Source: Bog-756 sp963737625
Lineage (GTDB): Bacteria > Actinomycetota > Acidimicrobiia > Acidimicrobiales > RAAP-2
Length of the DNA: 64,000 nt
Direction: 5' to 3'
NCBI GenBank assembly: GCA_963737625.1
Contig: CAVTTK010000002.1
Coordinates: forward strand, 2,046,001 to 2,110,000
Shown piece by piece: positions 9,284 to 18,960 of the stretch. A program made the translations under genes and the position numbers. The notes beneath the pieces are model-generated. The model saw only the letters and a list, made by a program, of their open reading frames with translations, did no database searches and was not told where the DNA came from. Each line of letters begins with the position of its first letter. Position 1 is the first letter of the stretch.

Positions 9284-10192
9284 ATGACTGACGGGAGCAG
9301 TCACCGCGTGGGATGGCGTCTGTTCCTCGTCGTTGGCGCCTTCGTCGTCGTGATGGCGGGATGCAGTTCTTCGTCGTCTTCGTCGCCTTCGTCCGTTCCG
9401 TCGGTCAAGTACTACGTCTCGCTCGGCGACTCCTACGCAGTGGGTTACCAGCCCCTGCCCACCCCTCACGCGTCCCCCGGATACACCGCCTACGTGGCCA
9501 CCGCGGAACATCTCAAGCTGGCGAACTTTGGCTGTGCTGGGGCGACCTCGGCCACGATCCTCACCACCAACGGTTGCGCCGATCAGGTGGCCGCGACCAA
9601 TGCGGTGGCGTATCCCACCACACCCCAGGCCACTGCCGGCGAGGCCTTCATCAGGGCGCACAAGGGGTCGATCGCGCTGATCACGGTGTCGATTGGCGGG
9701 AACGACGTGACGAAGTGTGCAGCAGTCGCCAGTCCCATAACCTGCTTCTACTCGTCCGTGAGCACCGCTGCGGCCAACATCACGACGCTGGCCAAGGGAT
9801 TGCGCTCGGCGGCCGGAAGCGGTGTCCCCATTATCGGGCTCACCTACCCCGACGTTCTCCTCGGACTGTGGGTCCACCCTGCCGCCAGTCCGAACAAGAG
9901 CCTCGCATCGCTATCGGTCACCGCGTTCCAAGACGGCCTCAACCCCGCTCTCCAGGCCGCCTACACCGGCGCCGGCGCCAAGTTCGTCGACATCACCGCC
10001 GCCACCGGGGCCTACACACCGCTCACTGAGACGACCACCTTCAGCCCCTTCGGGGTAATCCCCGTCGCCGTGGCCCAGGTCTGCACGCTCACCTGGTACT
10101 GCACCGTCGGCAGCATCCACGCCAACACGCAGGGTTACACCGTCATTGGCCGGCAGATTGTGGCTGAGTACGCCAAGTTGCCCCATCCCTGA
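9284..10192 (+). CDS. SGNH/GDSL-family lipoprotein hydrolase
   Basis: A 302-residue predicted lipoprotein: hydrophobic signal (residues 10-26), lipobox VVMAGC with Cys27, then a poly-Ser tether (residues 28-38). The catalytic block I is YVSLGDSYAVGY with Ser50; block III is SIGGND (Gly139, Asn140); the block V His is in GSIHANTQGY near residue 283. This is the SGNH hydrolase fold used by esterases, lipases and GDSL acylhydrolases. It would act at the outer face of the membrane on an unknown ester, possibly a lipid or acetylated glycan. All catalytic motifs are present. The stop is followed at once by a hairpin. Confidence 0.88.
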   Translation: MTDGSSHRVGWRLFLVVGAFVVVMAGCSSSSSSSPSSVPSVKYYVSLGDSYAVGYQPLPTPHASPGYTAYVATAEHLKLANFGCAGATSATILTTNGCADQVAATNAVAYPTTPQATAGEAFIRAHKGSIALITVSIGGNDVTKCAAVASPITCFYSSVSTAAANITTLAKGLRSAAGSGVPIIGLTYPDVLLGLWVHPAASPNKSLASLSVTAFQDGLNPALQAAYTGAGAKFVDITAATGAYTPLTETTTFSPFGVIPVAVAQVCTLTWYCTVGSIHANTQGYTVIGRQIVAEYAKLPHP

Positions 10193-10215
10193 CCTCGCTC
10201 GCCGTTTCCGAGGTC
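10191..10215 (+). terminator. Hairpin at the stop of the SGNH gene
   Basis: GACCTCG (10191-10197) pairs with CGAGGTC (10209-10215) across an 11-nt loop and overlaps the stop codon. No T-tract follows. Confidence 0.45.
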
Positions 10216-10410
10216 GGCGGTGTGGGTTCCTCACAACGTTGCCGGGTGGGTGGGACTACCGGCACCATGGAGGCAGGATGTCACGGCGTCGGGTAGCCCG
10301 GATCCGGTACAGTGGGCCGGTTCCTAGACCCAACAGACCGGCGGCCCAACCAGTGACGGACCTTGCACCCAATGCCGCTAGTTTGGCAGTGACGAGCGAG
10401 GCTGACGTCG

Positions 10411-11445
10411 ATGGCGCGTCGGCAACCGGGGGGGATGGAGAGGGCCGGACGTCGCGTCGGGACGGCTATCTGCACGAGATCCAAATTCGTCCTCGTCGCG
10501 TCGCTCGTCTTGGTCTGCGCGGCGACTGGCATCGCAGCATGGCGCCTTCATCCGGCATCGAGTGGATTTCCGGTCATTCCCGAAGACCTGCGCGTTGTCA
10601 CCTCGGGATCACAGTTCACCATGACGCAGACGCTCACACCGAGCGCGGACGGAGGGGCGACGCTGCAGATTGACGAGCCGTTCCAAGGCGCGACGGCAGT
10701 CGAGAAGCAGCCGCTGCCGCTTCTCGACACTGGGAGTTACGCAGGCTATACGCCCGCCGGCTACACGGCCGCGTCGGTGGGGGTCGGTCCGATGGTAAAG
10801 CTTGACGGCAGAGCTATCCCCAATACGAGTTGGAGCTACTTGGTCCTGAACCCTGGCCCGGCTCGACTCTGTCGTCATAGCGCTCGGCTGCCGGGGGAGA
10901 AGTTCACCACCACCTACAAGGCGGGCCTGGTCAAGCTACCGTGGTACGCCAAGCCCGTTCCGGCATTCGTGGTCGCCGTCACTTTCGGGGCCACGGACGA
11001 AAACTTCCCGGTGCCCGTCATCTGCCTGCACTGGTCGTCGGGGAGCCCTGTAGCGGCCGAGGGAGCCTACCTGAGCGCACGTTTTCCCCCCGTACACGGC
11101 ATCGCCGTCGATGCGCACGGGGACGGAATGGCCCAGGGCGACGGGGGAGGCGACCTGGCCACTGGGACGGTCACCCGGATACTCAGCCTGGCCGACGCCA
11201 CCACGTATGACTTCAATGTTCAGAGCGACCCGCAGCCCACCGTGCCCGACGCCCGGTCATGGACCTGGATCAGCAACGACCTCCCCCAGACACTCCAGCT
11301 GGCTGCTATCAACTCGAGCGACCTGCAGCGGGAGAACAACAATGCCTTCTACTCCGGCATCCTGTTCGGAATTGCCGGCGGGGCTCTGGTGGCCCTCATC
11401 GCGGAGCTCGTCCGTCCCTTCAACCGCCGGAAGCTGGCCGACTGA
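10411..11445 (+). CDS. Bitopic membrane protein, unknown function
   Basis: A 344-residue protein with a basic N-terminus, a transmembrane segment at about residues 25-45, a large extracytoplasmic domain (~50-310), a second transmembrane segment at ~315-333 and a short basic cytoplasmic tail (RPFNRRKLAD). The central domain is rich in beta-strand-like segments, for example FVVAVTFGATDENFPVPVIC. I do not recognise a family. The topology suggests an envelope protein with its bulk outside the cell. Its 3' end overlaps the convergent small lipoprotein gene by 26 bp. The ATG at 10411 is the first plausible start. Confidence 0.6.
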   Translation: MARRQPGGMERAGRRVGTAICTRSKFVLVASLVLVCAATGIAAWRLHPASSGFPVIPEDLRVVTSGSQFTMTQTLTPSADGGATLQIDEPFQGATAVEKQPLPLLDTGSYAGYTPAGYTAASVGVGPMVKLDGRAIPNTSWSYLVLNPGPARLCRHSARLPGEKFTTTYKAGLVKLPWYAKPVPAFVVAVTFGATDENFPVPVICLHWSSGSPVAAEGAYLSARFPPVHGIAVDAHGDGMAQGDGGGDLATGTVTRILSLADATTYDFNVQSDPQPTVPDARSWTWISNDLPQTLQLAAINSSDLQRENNNAFYSGILFGIAGGALVALIAELVRPFNRRKLAD

Positions 11446-11740
11446 CAGAAGTCTGTCCTGTTGGAACCGTCCGAGAGGCTCGCCCTTTCGATCCAACTGG
11501 CCTCCCAGTGGCATCCTGAACGGACAGCACGAGATTGACGGTGCCGGGACCCGCAACCGACCCGGTCGCAGTGGTCGTCCCGCCCAACACCACGCACGTT
11601 GCAGGAGTCGGCTTTGCCCCATTCAGGTCGAACTTAGTGATGATAGGCAGAGAGTTGGCAGAAGAACATGCGGAGACCAGACCGCCCGCCCCCGACATCA
11701 GAACTACCGAAGCAATCATGAAGTGACTCCGCCTGGTCAT
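11420..11740 (-). CDS. Small lipoprotein, unknown function
   Basis: 106 residues from the ATG at 11740 (MTRRSHFMIASVVLMSG), giving a clean lipoprotein signal with lipobox LVSAC. The mature part is ~80 residues, including ATCVVLGGTTTATGSVAGPG and a beta-strand-rich run that could be a single Ig-like domain. It is convergent with the preceding membrane-protein gene, overlapping it by 26 bp, and follows another small lipoprotein gene on the same strand. Function unknown. Confidence 0.6.
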   Translation of the reverse strand: MTRRSHFMIASVVLMSGAGGLVSACSSANSLPIITKFDLNGAKPTPATCVVLGGTTTATGSVAGPGTVNLVLSVQDATGRPVGSKGRASRTVPTGQTSVSRPASGG

Positions 11741-11795
11741 CGGCAGATCCCATCCATGGCTGCCCGAACGCCGGGCGAGCGAGATACCTCGGAAC

Positions 11796-12080
11796 CTACG
11801 GCTGGTTGCCACCTTTGGCGGCGTAAATACACCCTGTTACCCAATCACCACGGTTGTCGCCGTGTGGCATGGCGTGCTTTACCTGAGCCGAGCAGGCGTC
11901 CGTGAGGGAATCACCATTCCTTTGAAGCGCTTTGATGATGTCCACACCATCAGCCTTGTACCAGTAGTACCCGTCTTGGTGGGACTGGTCCGTTAGGGCT
12001 GACGAGCACGCCGAGGCCATCAGGCCAAATGCCAGCAGGACCAGAATGACAGCCGAACGACTCCCTTGTCTCACCGCCAC
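11796..12080 (-). CDS. Small lipoprotein, unknown function
   Basis: 94 residues with a lipoprotein signal (AVILVLLAFGLMASAC). The mature region contains WYKADGVDIIKALQRNGDSL and two Cys (in TDACSAQVKHAM and DWVTGCIYAA) that may pair. It resembles small secreted actinobacterial proteins, but I cannot name a family. It lies 55 bp upstream of the other small lipoprotein gene, and the two may be co-transcribed. Confidence 0.62.
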   Translation of the reverse strand: MAVRQGSRSAVILVLLAFGLMASACSSALTDQSHQDGYYWYKADGVDIIKALQRNGDSLTDACSAQVKHAMPHGDNRGDWVTGCIYAAKGGNQP

Positions 12081-12161
12081 AACGTGATCCTATGGCACGG
12101 TCGTTGTTGGATCACGGGGTCCCTCTGCATAAATCAGGGTGAGTTCCTAAGGGCGGTTAAG

Positions 12162-12256
12162 CAGTCCCCCGCTATTGGGCGCTGTTCGCCATCAGCTTGA
12201 TACGACGCTGACCACTGCTGCCTCAGCCGATCTACGGCTGAGGTCTGCAGAACCCA
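12162..12256 (+). repeat. R1 dispersed repeat, copy a
   Basis: R1 begins CAGTCCCCCGCTATTGG, continues through GCTGTTCGCCATCAGCTTGA and TACGACGCTGACCAC, and contains a stem-loop. Here the stem is perfect: CCTCAGCCG (12221-12229), loop ATCTA, CGGCTGAGG (12235-12243). The surrounding 12081-12532 interval has no credible gene. Confidence 0.75.
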
Positions 12257-12532
12257 AGGGAACAGCTTCGTGCGGCCGAGATCGGAACATCGACAGTGCG
12301 AGTGCACCGGACTGCGACTTCACCGTTGCCATCCTCTTGAACACCGGGGGGGATTTGCTGATCGGCACGTGCAGTGGTCCAACAACCGCAGCGTCCGCGC
12401 CGCTGGGGGTGCATTTTCAAACCACTATTCCCGCCAGGCACCGTTCTAGAACGCCATTAGGCAAATCCGATGGCAGGAACTTCAAGAGCTACCCCATCTG
12501 GACCCAGGATTCAGCCCGGGTTACGCCACCGG

Positions 12533-14631
12533 CTACGTCACCGTGAGGGTGACGGCATCGGTCACAGCCGTACCGCCGCCGTTGGTGAAGACGGCCCGGA
12601 ACTCCCAGCCGTTCAAGAACGCAGTTGGCATTCCGCTGATGGAGGTTGACGTCAACGACGTGTCGATCCACGTGCTGCCTCCGTTGACCGACACCTGCCA
12701 CTCCACGGTCGGTGTTGGCGTACCCGAGGCGGCCACCGTGAATGTTGCGGTGCCCCCTAGGGCCACGGACTGGTTGATCGGCTGGATCGTGACGACCGGA
12801 GCGATATCGGGCATGACGGTGAGGGTCGCCGGAGTCGTCGTCGCCGACCCGGCCAGGTTTGTGAAGACGGCCCGGAATTCCCAACCGTTCACGAAGGAAG
12901 TCGGCACCCCGCTGATGGTCGTCGACGTCAACGACGTGTCGATCCACGTGCTGCCTCCGTTGACCGACACCTGCCACTCCACAGTCGGTGTCGGCGTGCC
13001 CCCGGCGGCCGCCGTCATGGTGGCGGTGAAGCCCGCGTACCCGCTCTGGCTCACCGGGTCGGCAGTGATGACCGGTAGGACATCGGGACTCACGCTTAGC
13101 GTGGCTGGATCGGTCGTGGCGCCGGGGCTCGATCCGTTGGTGAACACCGCTTCGTACTCGTTCCCGCTCTCGGCAACGGTCGGATCGGCGATGCTCAACG
13201 TGTCACTGGTCGCCTCGGGTAAGGCGGAGAAAGTGGAGCCGTGGTCGGTAGAGACCTCCCACTGCACGGTGGGCGCCGGGAACCCACTGGCCGCCGCGCT
13301 CGAAACTCACCGGAAGGCCGGCATCCACAGACTGGCTGATCGGCTGGGTGGTGATGCCCGGTGCCACGTCAGGCGCGGCTCGCGATGGCGTAGCCCGAAG
13401 CAGAGCCTGATTCCGGCCCCAGTTTCGGCGCCGTGCTACCGGCCGGCAACGAGACCTTCACGGGTGTCAAACGGTTAGTCGTAGTGCCGTCACCCAGCTC
13501 GCCGACGCCGTTGCCACCCCAGGCGTAGAGGCTTCCATCTGAGCCCGTGGCGTAGCCGCTGAAGTAACTTCCACTTATCGACGTGGGAGTCACCCCAGAA
13601 GGAAGCGAGACCATCACCGGTATTGAACTATTGGTGGTCGTGCCGTCGCCGAGCTGCCCACCGGTATCGTTGCCCCAGGCGTATTCGTGCCCGTCCGAGC
13701 CGATGGCGTAGGCGAACCCCCCACCCCCCGCAACCGCCGTAGCGGTCACGCCCGGAGGCATCGATACTACGACCGGCGTGGAGCGATTGGTGGTCGTACC
13801 GTCGCCAAGCTGACCACTCCCGTTGAGGCCCCAGGCGTAGAGACTGCCGTCCGACCCGATCGCGTATCCCGTCCCGCCTCCGCCGGCGATGGACTCCGGT
13901 CGTACCCCCGGCGGAAGCGAAACAGGCACGGGCGTCAGGGCGTTAGCACCGCCGCCGTCACCGAGTTCCCCGTAGGCGTCGTCGCCCCAGGCATAGAGGT
14001 GCCCATCCGACCCGATGGCGTATGCAGTCTCATATCCCGCAGCGGTCGCTATGGGAGTCACCGTCGATGGGAAAGAGACCACGACTGGCGTCGGGCTGTT
14101 ATTCAAGTCCGTGCCATTCCCAAGGGCACCATAGGGATTGGCACCCCAGGCGTACTCGTTCCCATCCGAACCGATGGCGTAGCCGAGGCCCTGGCCGGCG
14201 GCGATAGCCGTTGGGGTCACGCCCGTGGGAAGCGCGACGACTACCGGGGTCTGGCTCCCCCCTCCCCCGGCACCGTCTCCCAGCTCACCACCAGAGTTGT
14301 CCCCCCACGAATACAAGATTCCGTCCGAGCCGATGGCGTAACCCGCATAGTAGAACGGCTGCGGATCGCCATTTCCGCCAGAACCGGCCAAGGCCGTCGG
14401 GCGGACACCGGCGGGAAGCGATACCACCGTGGGTATGGATGCATTTGTGGTGCTCCCGTCGCCCAACTCGCCGGCCGAGTTGTCGCCCCATGTGAACAGT
14501 GCGACCGAACTCCCGCCTGATGCCGCCGCCGCGCCAGTTGTGACATTCACGGCTACGGCCGCAGTCCCGAGCAGCACGAGAACGGCGATGGCGCAAAGCC
14601 TGGTCACGGAGGTACACGAGCGACTGACCAT
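12533..14631 (-). pseudogene. Exported RCC1 propeller plus Ig-like domains, two frameshifts
   Basis: From the ATG at 14631 a signal peptide (LCAIAVLVLLGTAAVAVNV) leads into seven RCC1-type units, each with a YAWGxNxxGxLGDGTTTN core, matching a seven-bladed propeller. The frame stops at 13369 just after GYAIAS. In a shifted frame the sequence continues APDVAPGITTQPISQSVDAG, and after a second shift near 13302 it continues as three Ig-like repeats (12533-13302) with the motif PTVEWQVSVNGGSTWIDTSL. The simplest reading is one exported propeller-Ig protein broken by two single-base changes, real or from sequencing. Two Ig units share long identical DNA stretches. A surface-binding role is inference. 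Confidence 0.75.
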
Positions 14632-15030
14632 GGCAGGCTCCCACCAGTTGACAGACAATCCACAACTCAACCGGGCCAACGGCGCGAATCGTGCTGTGGT
14701 TTCCGTTCCTTTGTTGGACGTTACTCCTTCACCCTCCGGTGTCAAGGCGTGGCAGTGCTTGGCATCCCAGTCACACAGGGTGACGAAGGAGACCCTGGCT
14801 CTCCCTCCTGGTACCACCGGCCGAGCCACTCAGGGTCAAGGTCCCATCGCAGGTCAGCGGTCAATCGAAGATTGGATCATCCGCAACCGGGGACCGGTCC
14901 GAAGACAGGGCGTGGACCGTTTGCTGCACCAACACGTGGGACGCGGCTTCACGACCACAGGGGTCCGGTATTCCTACTGACCGTGCAGGGGCGCAAGTGC
15001 TAGCAGTTCCATCTGTGAAAGGTGACCTAC
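14632..15030. other. Divergent intergenic region
   Basis: Lies between the divergent RCC1 gene and the large exported gene; no credible gene. It ends with AAAGGTGA just before the ATG at 15031. Confidence 0.4.
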
Positions 15031-17376
15031 ATGACCGGATCCACCACCCATCCACCGAAGCGACGGGTTCGAACCGCCATCGTCCTGATGGCCTCCTTAG
15101 GCGCAGTGCTCTTCGGCATGTCGCTCCAGGCGGCAGGGGCCAGCGCCTCCGCCCCGGCAGCGACCCATGTTGCCCAAGATCCCCCACCCAACGGGGACAG
15201 CGGGACCACCATCGACCCTCTGCAGTACAACTGCGGCAATGACGCGCCCACATGCGGCCAGGTCGGCGAGTCCAACGGCTACTACAACGGGACCAACGTG
15301 GACCTCCTGTACAGCGAGGACTACTACTGCGACCCGGGGGTGTCGTCGCACGACTCCGCCACTGGCTGCGAAGCAGGCGCCGGGCCCTCCTCCCCCAACC
15401 CGAGTGGCCAGTCAGCCAACGGCACCATCCTCGGGAACACCAAGCACAGTGACACGCTCTACATCCCAGTACCGGTAGGGTTCACCCCCCCGCCAACGCA
15501 GTGCATCGGAACGGCCACCTGCATCGATCATCCGCCGACCATCGACCTGTCAGCCCTGGCTGGCTACCTGGGCGTCGGTAGTCCCTCGACCCTCGATTCG
15601 GTGCCTATCCCGGCCCACGACCACGTGGTGGCCACCCGCAACGGTGGCCTACCGGAGTGGTGGAACGTCCAAGTCGTGGCCACCAAGAGCCTGGCCACGT
15701 TCAACAAGCTGACCAGCCTCGCCGCCATCACTACGGCCGAGGCCGACGGCAATCCGGCCACCGCGGCCACTGCAGTTCCCACCAACGCCTTCCTGTTCTT
15801 CCAAGTGCTGCCTGGGACCCTTTCTGCCTCGATGGCGGCCAACCTGACCGCAACCGCCCCGCCGGGCCCGGCCGTGCCCTCCGCTCCGGCCGCACCGCCG
15901 GCTAGTCAGGTCGAGTCCGGGACTACCTTCAACAACCTCATGAACGACTGCGGGGCCACCGCCCCAAACTGTCAGAACCTGGGTATCAGCAAAGACTGGA
16001 TCCAGGGCCAGGACGTCGAGGCCCTGTACTCGGAGCAGTACTTCTGCGGCACGACGTCGATCACCGTCCACTCCTCGACGGGATGTGAGGCCGGAGCCAA
16101 CCCGACTTCAGTTCCGCCCAACGTAGGGGACTCCACCATCCCGACTCCGGCCAACTCCTACCCGGCACCAGCTAACGGCACTATCGACCCGCTGTACATA
16201 CCGGTCCCGCTCTACGCCTCACCACCAGTGGACTTCGCCCAGTGTCCGAGCGTCGTGACGTGCATCGACCATCCGGCCACCATTGACCTGTCGCCGTTGG
16301 CCGCCACCCTCGGTGCACCGGCCTCATCGCTCTACAACGTGCCGCTGCCGTCCCACGACCATCTTCTGACCACCCGTAACGGTGACCAGCCGGAATGGTG
16401 GAACGTGATTGTCATCCCGGTGACCTCACCGGCCGGCCTGGCTTCCATCGAAAAGGCCAAGAACTACTCCACTGTGCGGGCTCTCGAGACGACACCCGGA
16501 AGCGGAGTAGGTGTGACTGGTGTCCCGGAGGTCCCGACCAATGCCTACCTCTGGTTCCAGACGCTGCCAGGAGCCAGCTCGCCAACGCCCGGTCCGGTGC
16601 AGTCGAACTGCATGGCCCATCTGCCCGCCGGCTCGGTAGTCGGATCGGCCGCCCTCGATGACGGCACCGGCTACTACGAGGTCGACTCTGCCGGCGACGT
16701 GGCAGCCTTTGGTGCGGCCACCTGCTACGGGGCCATGACGGGGAAGCACCTCAACCAACCGATCGTCGGCATGGCCGTCGACCGGACCACCGGTGGCTAC
16801 TGGCTGGTGGCCAAGGACGGGGGCGTGTTTACCTTCAACGCACCGTTCTACGGATCGGCCGGCGGGTCACCGCTCAACCAGCCGGTGGTAGGTGTAGCTC
16901 CCACGCTCAACGGGACTGGCTACTACCTCGTCGCCTCGGATGGAGGCGTCTTCACCTACGGAGATGCGACGTTCGCCGGTTCCACGGGCAACATCCACCT
17001 CAACAAGCCCGTGGTGGGAATGGGCCTCGACCGGGCTACTGGTGGGTACTGGTTGGTCGCTTCGGACGGAGGCGTGTTCTCCTTCAATGCCCCCTTCATG
17101 GGATCCACCGGGAACATCCACCTCAACAAGCCAGTCATGGGCATCGCCCCTCTGTCGGACGGGAGCGGTTATCGGCTAGTGGCCTCGGACGGAGGAGTGT
17201 TCGACTTCAACGCCCCCTTCTACGGGTCGACTGGAAACCTGAAGTTGAACGCGCCGGTCATCGCGGGACTCAATAACAACTCCTACGACGGGTACTGGTT
17301 GACCGCTTCCGACGGTGGCGTGTTCACCTTCGGACCACCCAACGAGGGAATGCCCTTCTTCGGCTCCGCCGCCTAG
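15031..17376 (+). CDS. Exported protein: duplicated Cys/His domain plus six-unit DGG propeller
   Basis: 781 residues from the ATG at 15031, chosen because AGGTGA lies 5 bp upstream. A signal peptide (VLMASLGAVLFGMSLQAAGA) is followed by two homologous ~220-residue domains (about 50-275 and 300-520). Each contains C..D..T/P-x-C, LYSEDYYC or LYSEQYFC, CIDHPPTIDLS, a HDH motif and TRNGGLPEWWNV. The conserved HDH, CIDH and EWWNV residues could bind metal or form an active site, but I do not recognise the domain. The C-terminal ~250 residues hold six repeats of GYWLVASDGGVFTFx...FYGSTGNxxLNxPVVGM type, the same module as in the genes at 38458, 51307 and 59968. Probably a cell-surface or secreted protein. 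A strong terminator follows. Confidence 0.78.
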   Translation: MTGSTTHPPKRRVRTAIVLMASLGAVLFGMSLQAAGASASAPAATHVAQDPPPNGDSGTTIDPLQYNCGNDAPTCGQVGESNGYYNGTNVDLLYSEDYYCDPGVSSHDSATGCEAGAGPSSPNPSGQSANGTILGNTKHSDTLYIPVPVGFTPPPTQCIGTATCIDHPPTIDLSALAGYLGVGSPSTLDSVPIPAHDHVVATRNGGLPEWWNVQVVATKSLATFNKLTSLAAITTAEADGNPATAATAVPTNAFLFFQVLPGTLSASMAANLTATAPPGPAVPSAPAAPPASQVESGTTFNNLMNDCGATAPNCQNLGISKDWIQGQDVEALYSEQYFCGTTSITVHSSTGCEAGANPTSVPPNVGDSTIPTPANSYPAPANGTIDPLYIPVPLYASPPVDFAQCPSVVTCIDHPATIDLSPLAATLGAPASSLYNVPLPSHDHLLTTRNGDQPEWWNVIVIPVTSPAGLASIEKAKNYSTVRALETTPGSGVGVTGVPEVPTNAYLWFQTLPGASSPTPGPVQSNCMAHLPAGSVVGSAALDDGTGYYEVDSAGDVAAFGAATCYGAMTGKHLNQPIVGMAVDRTTGGYWLVAKDGGVFTFNAPFYGSAGGSPLNQPVVGVAPTLNGTGYYLVASDGGVFTYGDATFAGSTGNIHLNKPVVGMGLDRATGGYWLVASDGGVFSFNAPFMGSTGNIHLNKPVMGIAPLSDGSGYRLVASDGGVFDFNAPFYGSTGNLKLNAPVIAGLNNNSYDGYWLTASDGGVFTFGPPNEGMPFFGSAA

Positions 17377-17398
17377 GCCATCGAGAGTAGGAGCGTGC

Positions 17399-17430
17399 AC
17401 GGGAGGGGTTCGCCTGCGAACCCCTCCCGT
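17399..17430 (+). terminator. Strong intrinsic hairpin
   Basis: ACGGGAGGGGTTCG (17399-17412), loop CCTG, CGAACCCCTCCCGT (17417-17430): a perfect 14-bp stem 22 bp after the stop. No T-run, as is common in GC-rich actinobacteria. Confidence 0.75.
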
Positions 17431-17492
17431 AACGCGTGGCCCAGGTCCACTTTTTCAGCGCCCAGACCTGCTCATTGCGAAATGGATGACGC

Positions 17493-18425
17493 ATGACAGC
17501 GACCACGGAGTTTGGCAGGTACACCACAGCGGCCGACCCGCACACGGGGTCAGGTCCATCATTCTTCCTGAGTCGCCGGTCCCTTCGCTACGCCCTCGGT
17601 CTCTTGTGGCTCCTCGATGGGGCTCTGCAACTGCAATCGTTCATGTTCACCAAGGGATTCGCCCACGCGATCATCGCCCCCGCCGCGGTGGGACAGCCTG
17701 CCTTCGTGTCGGTGCCGGTTCGCTGGAATGTCGAACTGATCGCCCATCAGCCAGCCCTCTTCAATGCCATCTTCGCCACGGCCCAGCTGGCCATCGGCGT
17801 CGGATTGCTGATTCCCCGGACATGGCGGCCTGCCATCGTCGCATCGGTGCTCTGGGCCGGTGGTGTCTGGTATGCCGGGGAAGGCCTCGGAGGTCTTGCG
17901 AGCGGGCATGTGAACGCTCTTGTCGGGGCCCCGGGGGCCGCCCTCCTCTACGTTGTCCTGGCGGTGGCCGCATGGCCCGAGACCCACGCGGTAGCCGAGA
18001 GGCGACGCGAACGGCCACCCCACTGGCTGCTGGTTGTATGGGCCGTCCTATGGGTCGGCGCTGCCATCCTCGACCTGTTGCCGGGCAACCGGCCGGCGTC
18101 GACGTTTAGCCCACAGTTGGTCGCCAACGCCTCGGACGTACCGACTTGGTTGGGATGGTTTGACACCGAACTCAGCCATGCGGTGCACGGTTTAGGGGGC
18201 TGGACCACACTTGTCGTGGTCGCCGTCGAAGTGGCCATCGGAGCCATCGCACTGTCTCAGCGGCATGCCAGGTCGGTGGCCCTTGCGATCGGGATAGTAC
18301 TCACTGCCCTCTACTGGGCTGCCGGACAGAGTTTCGGCCAGCTATTCAGCGGTCAGGCCACCGATCCCAGCACCGGGCCCCTGCTGATTCTCATCGGCCT
18401 TGCCGCGCTCAACGTCGGCTCCTAG
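17493..18425 (+). CDS. Polytopic membrane protein, DoxX-like
   Basis: 310 residues with about seven hydrophobic segments. The opening RYALGLLWLLDGALQLQSFM and the following FAHAIIAP stretch resemble DoxX/DoxD-like small membrane proteins, here extended by a second half (~residues 165-310) with four more segments. A conserved function cannot be read; DoxX-like proteins have been linked to thiol and respiratory redox processes, but that transfer is weak. It stands alone between a strong terminator and a long intergenic region. Confidence 0.65.
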   Translation: MTATTEFGRYTTAADPHTGSGPSFFLSRRSLRYALGLLWLLDGALQLQSFMFTKGFAHAIIAPAAVGQPAFVSVPVRWNVELIAHQPALFNAIFATAQLAIGVGLLIPRTWRPAIVASVLWAGGVWYAGEGLGGLASGHVNALVGAPGAALLYVVLAVAAWPETHAVAERRRERPPHWLLVVWAVLWVGAAILDLLPGNRPASTFSPQLVANASDVPTWLGWFDTELSHAVHGLGGWTTLVVVAVEVAIGAIALSQRHARSVALAIGIVLTALYWAAGQSFGQLFSGQATDPSTGPLLILIGLAALNVGS

Positions 18426-18696
18426 GACTCCCTCGCCAGCGCCTGCGGCACTGTTAGCCGCAATATCCTCGGGTACCGTGATGCTGGCGGAGGCGGCGGC
18501 ATAACCAACATCCCCGATGCACGGTCCGATCAACGACGCCGGCATCCCTCCATATCCCGTTCGAACCCATTCGGTTCTCAGAATTTCAGATAGACGCTGT
18601 TGAACTTTCATCGAGACACAGGGCCTTGTCTGTCATCATCGGCCGGTGGGTGTGTGGAAATCAGCCCGTCAACGACTGAGGTCGTAGGCTGACATC

Positions 18697-18912
18697 TTGG
18701 AGCTCCAACGGCTTCGGCTTGCTCTGGTCGCACTGGACAGCACCATTATCGGACAGATTGAACGGGACGGCGAGTCGCTATCTCGTCTTGGAACCATTCC
18801 ATTGCCGGAATCCCCACTTCCAAGCAATGTGATCGGACGACGGCCTCCAGGGTCTGATCAATGGCTCACGGCTCTTGCGGTGAACGTGCAAGTTCTGAAG
18901 TTCCCCGACTGA
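18697..18912 (+). CDS. Possible small protein, low support
   Basis: A 71-codon frame from a TTG (LERLR-like amphipathic start, then DSTIIGQIERDGESL) without a Shine-Dalgarno. It sits in an otherwise empty 535-bp gap (18426-18960). I list it only because the amino-acid composition looks protein-like; it may be spurious. Confidence 0.25.
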   Translation: MELQRLRLALVALDSTIIGQIERDGESLSRLGTIPLPESPLPSNVIGRRPPGSDQWLTALAVNVQVLKFPD

Positions 18913-18960
18913 GCGGCAATCGGCCACAAGTCCTAGCCGTCCGTGCGGGTCGTCGGTAGC

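Noticed and set aside
13687..14520. Plus-strand 277-codon frame opposite the RCC1 gene
   Set aside because: Arg/Gly/Val-rich shadow of the RCC1 repeats.
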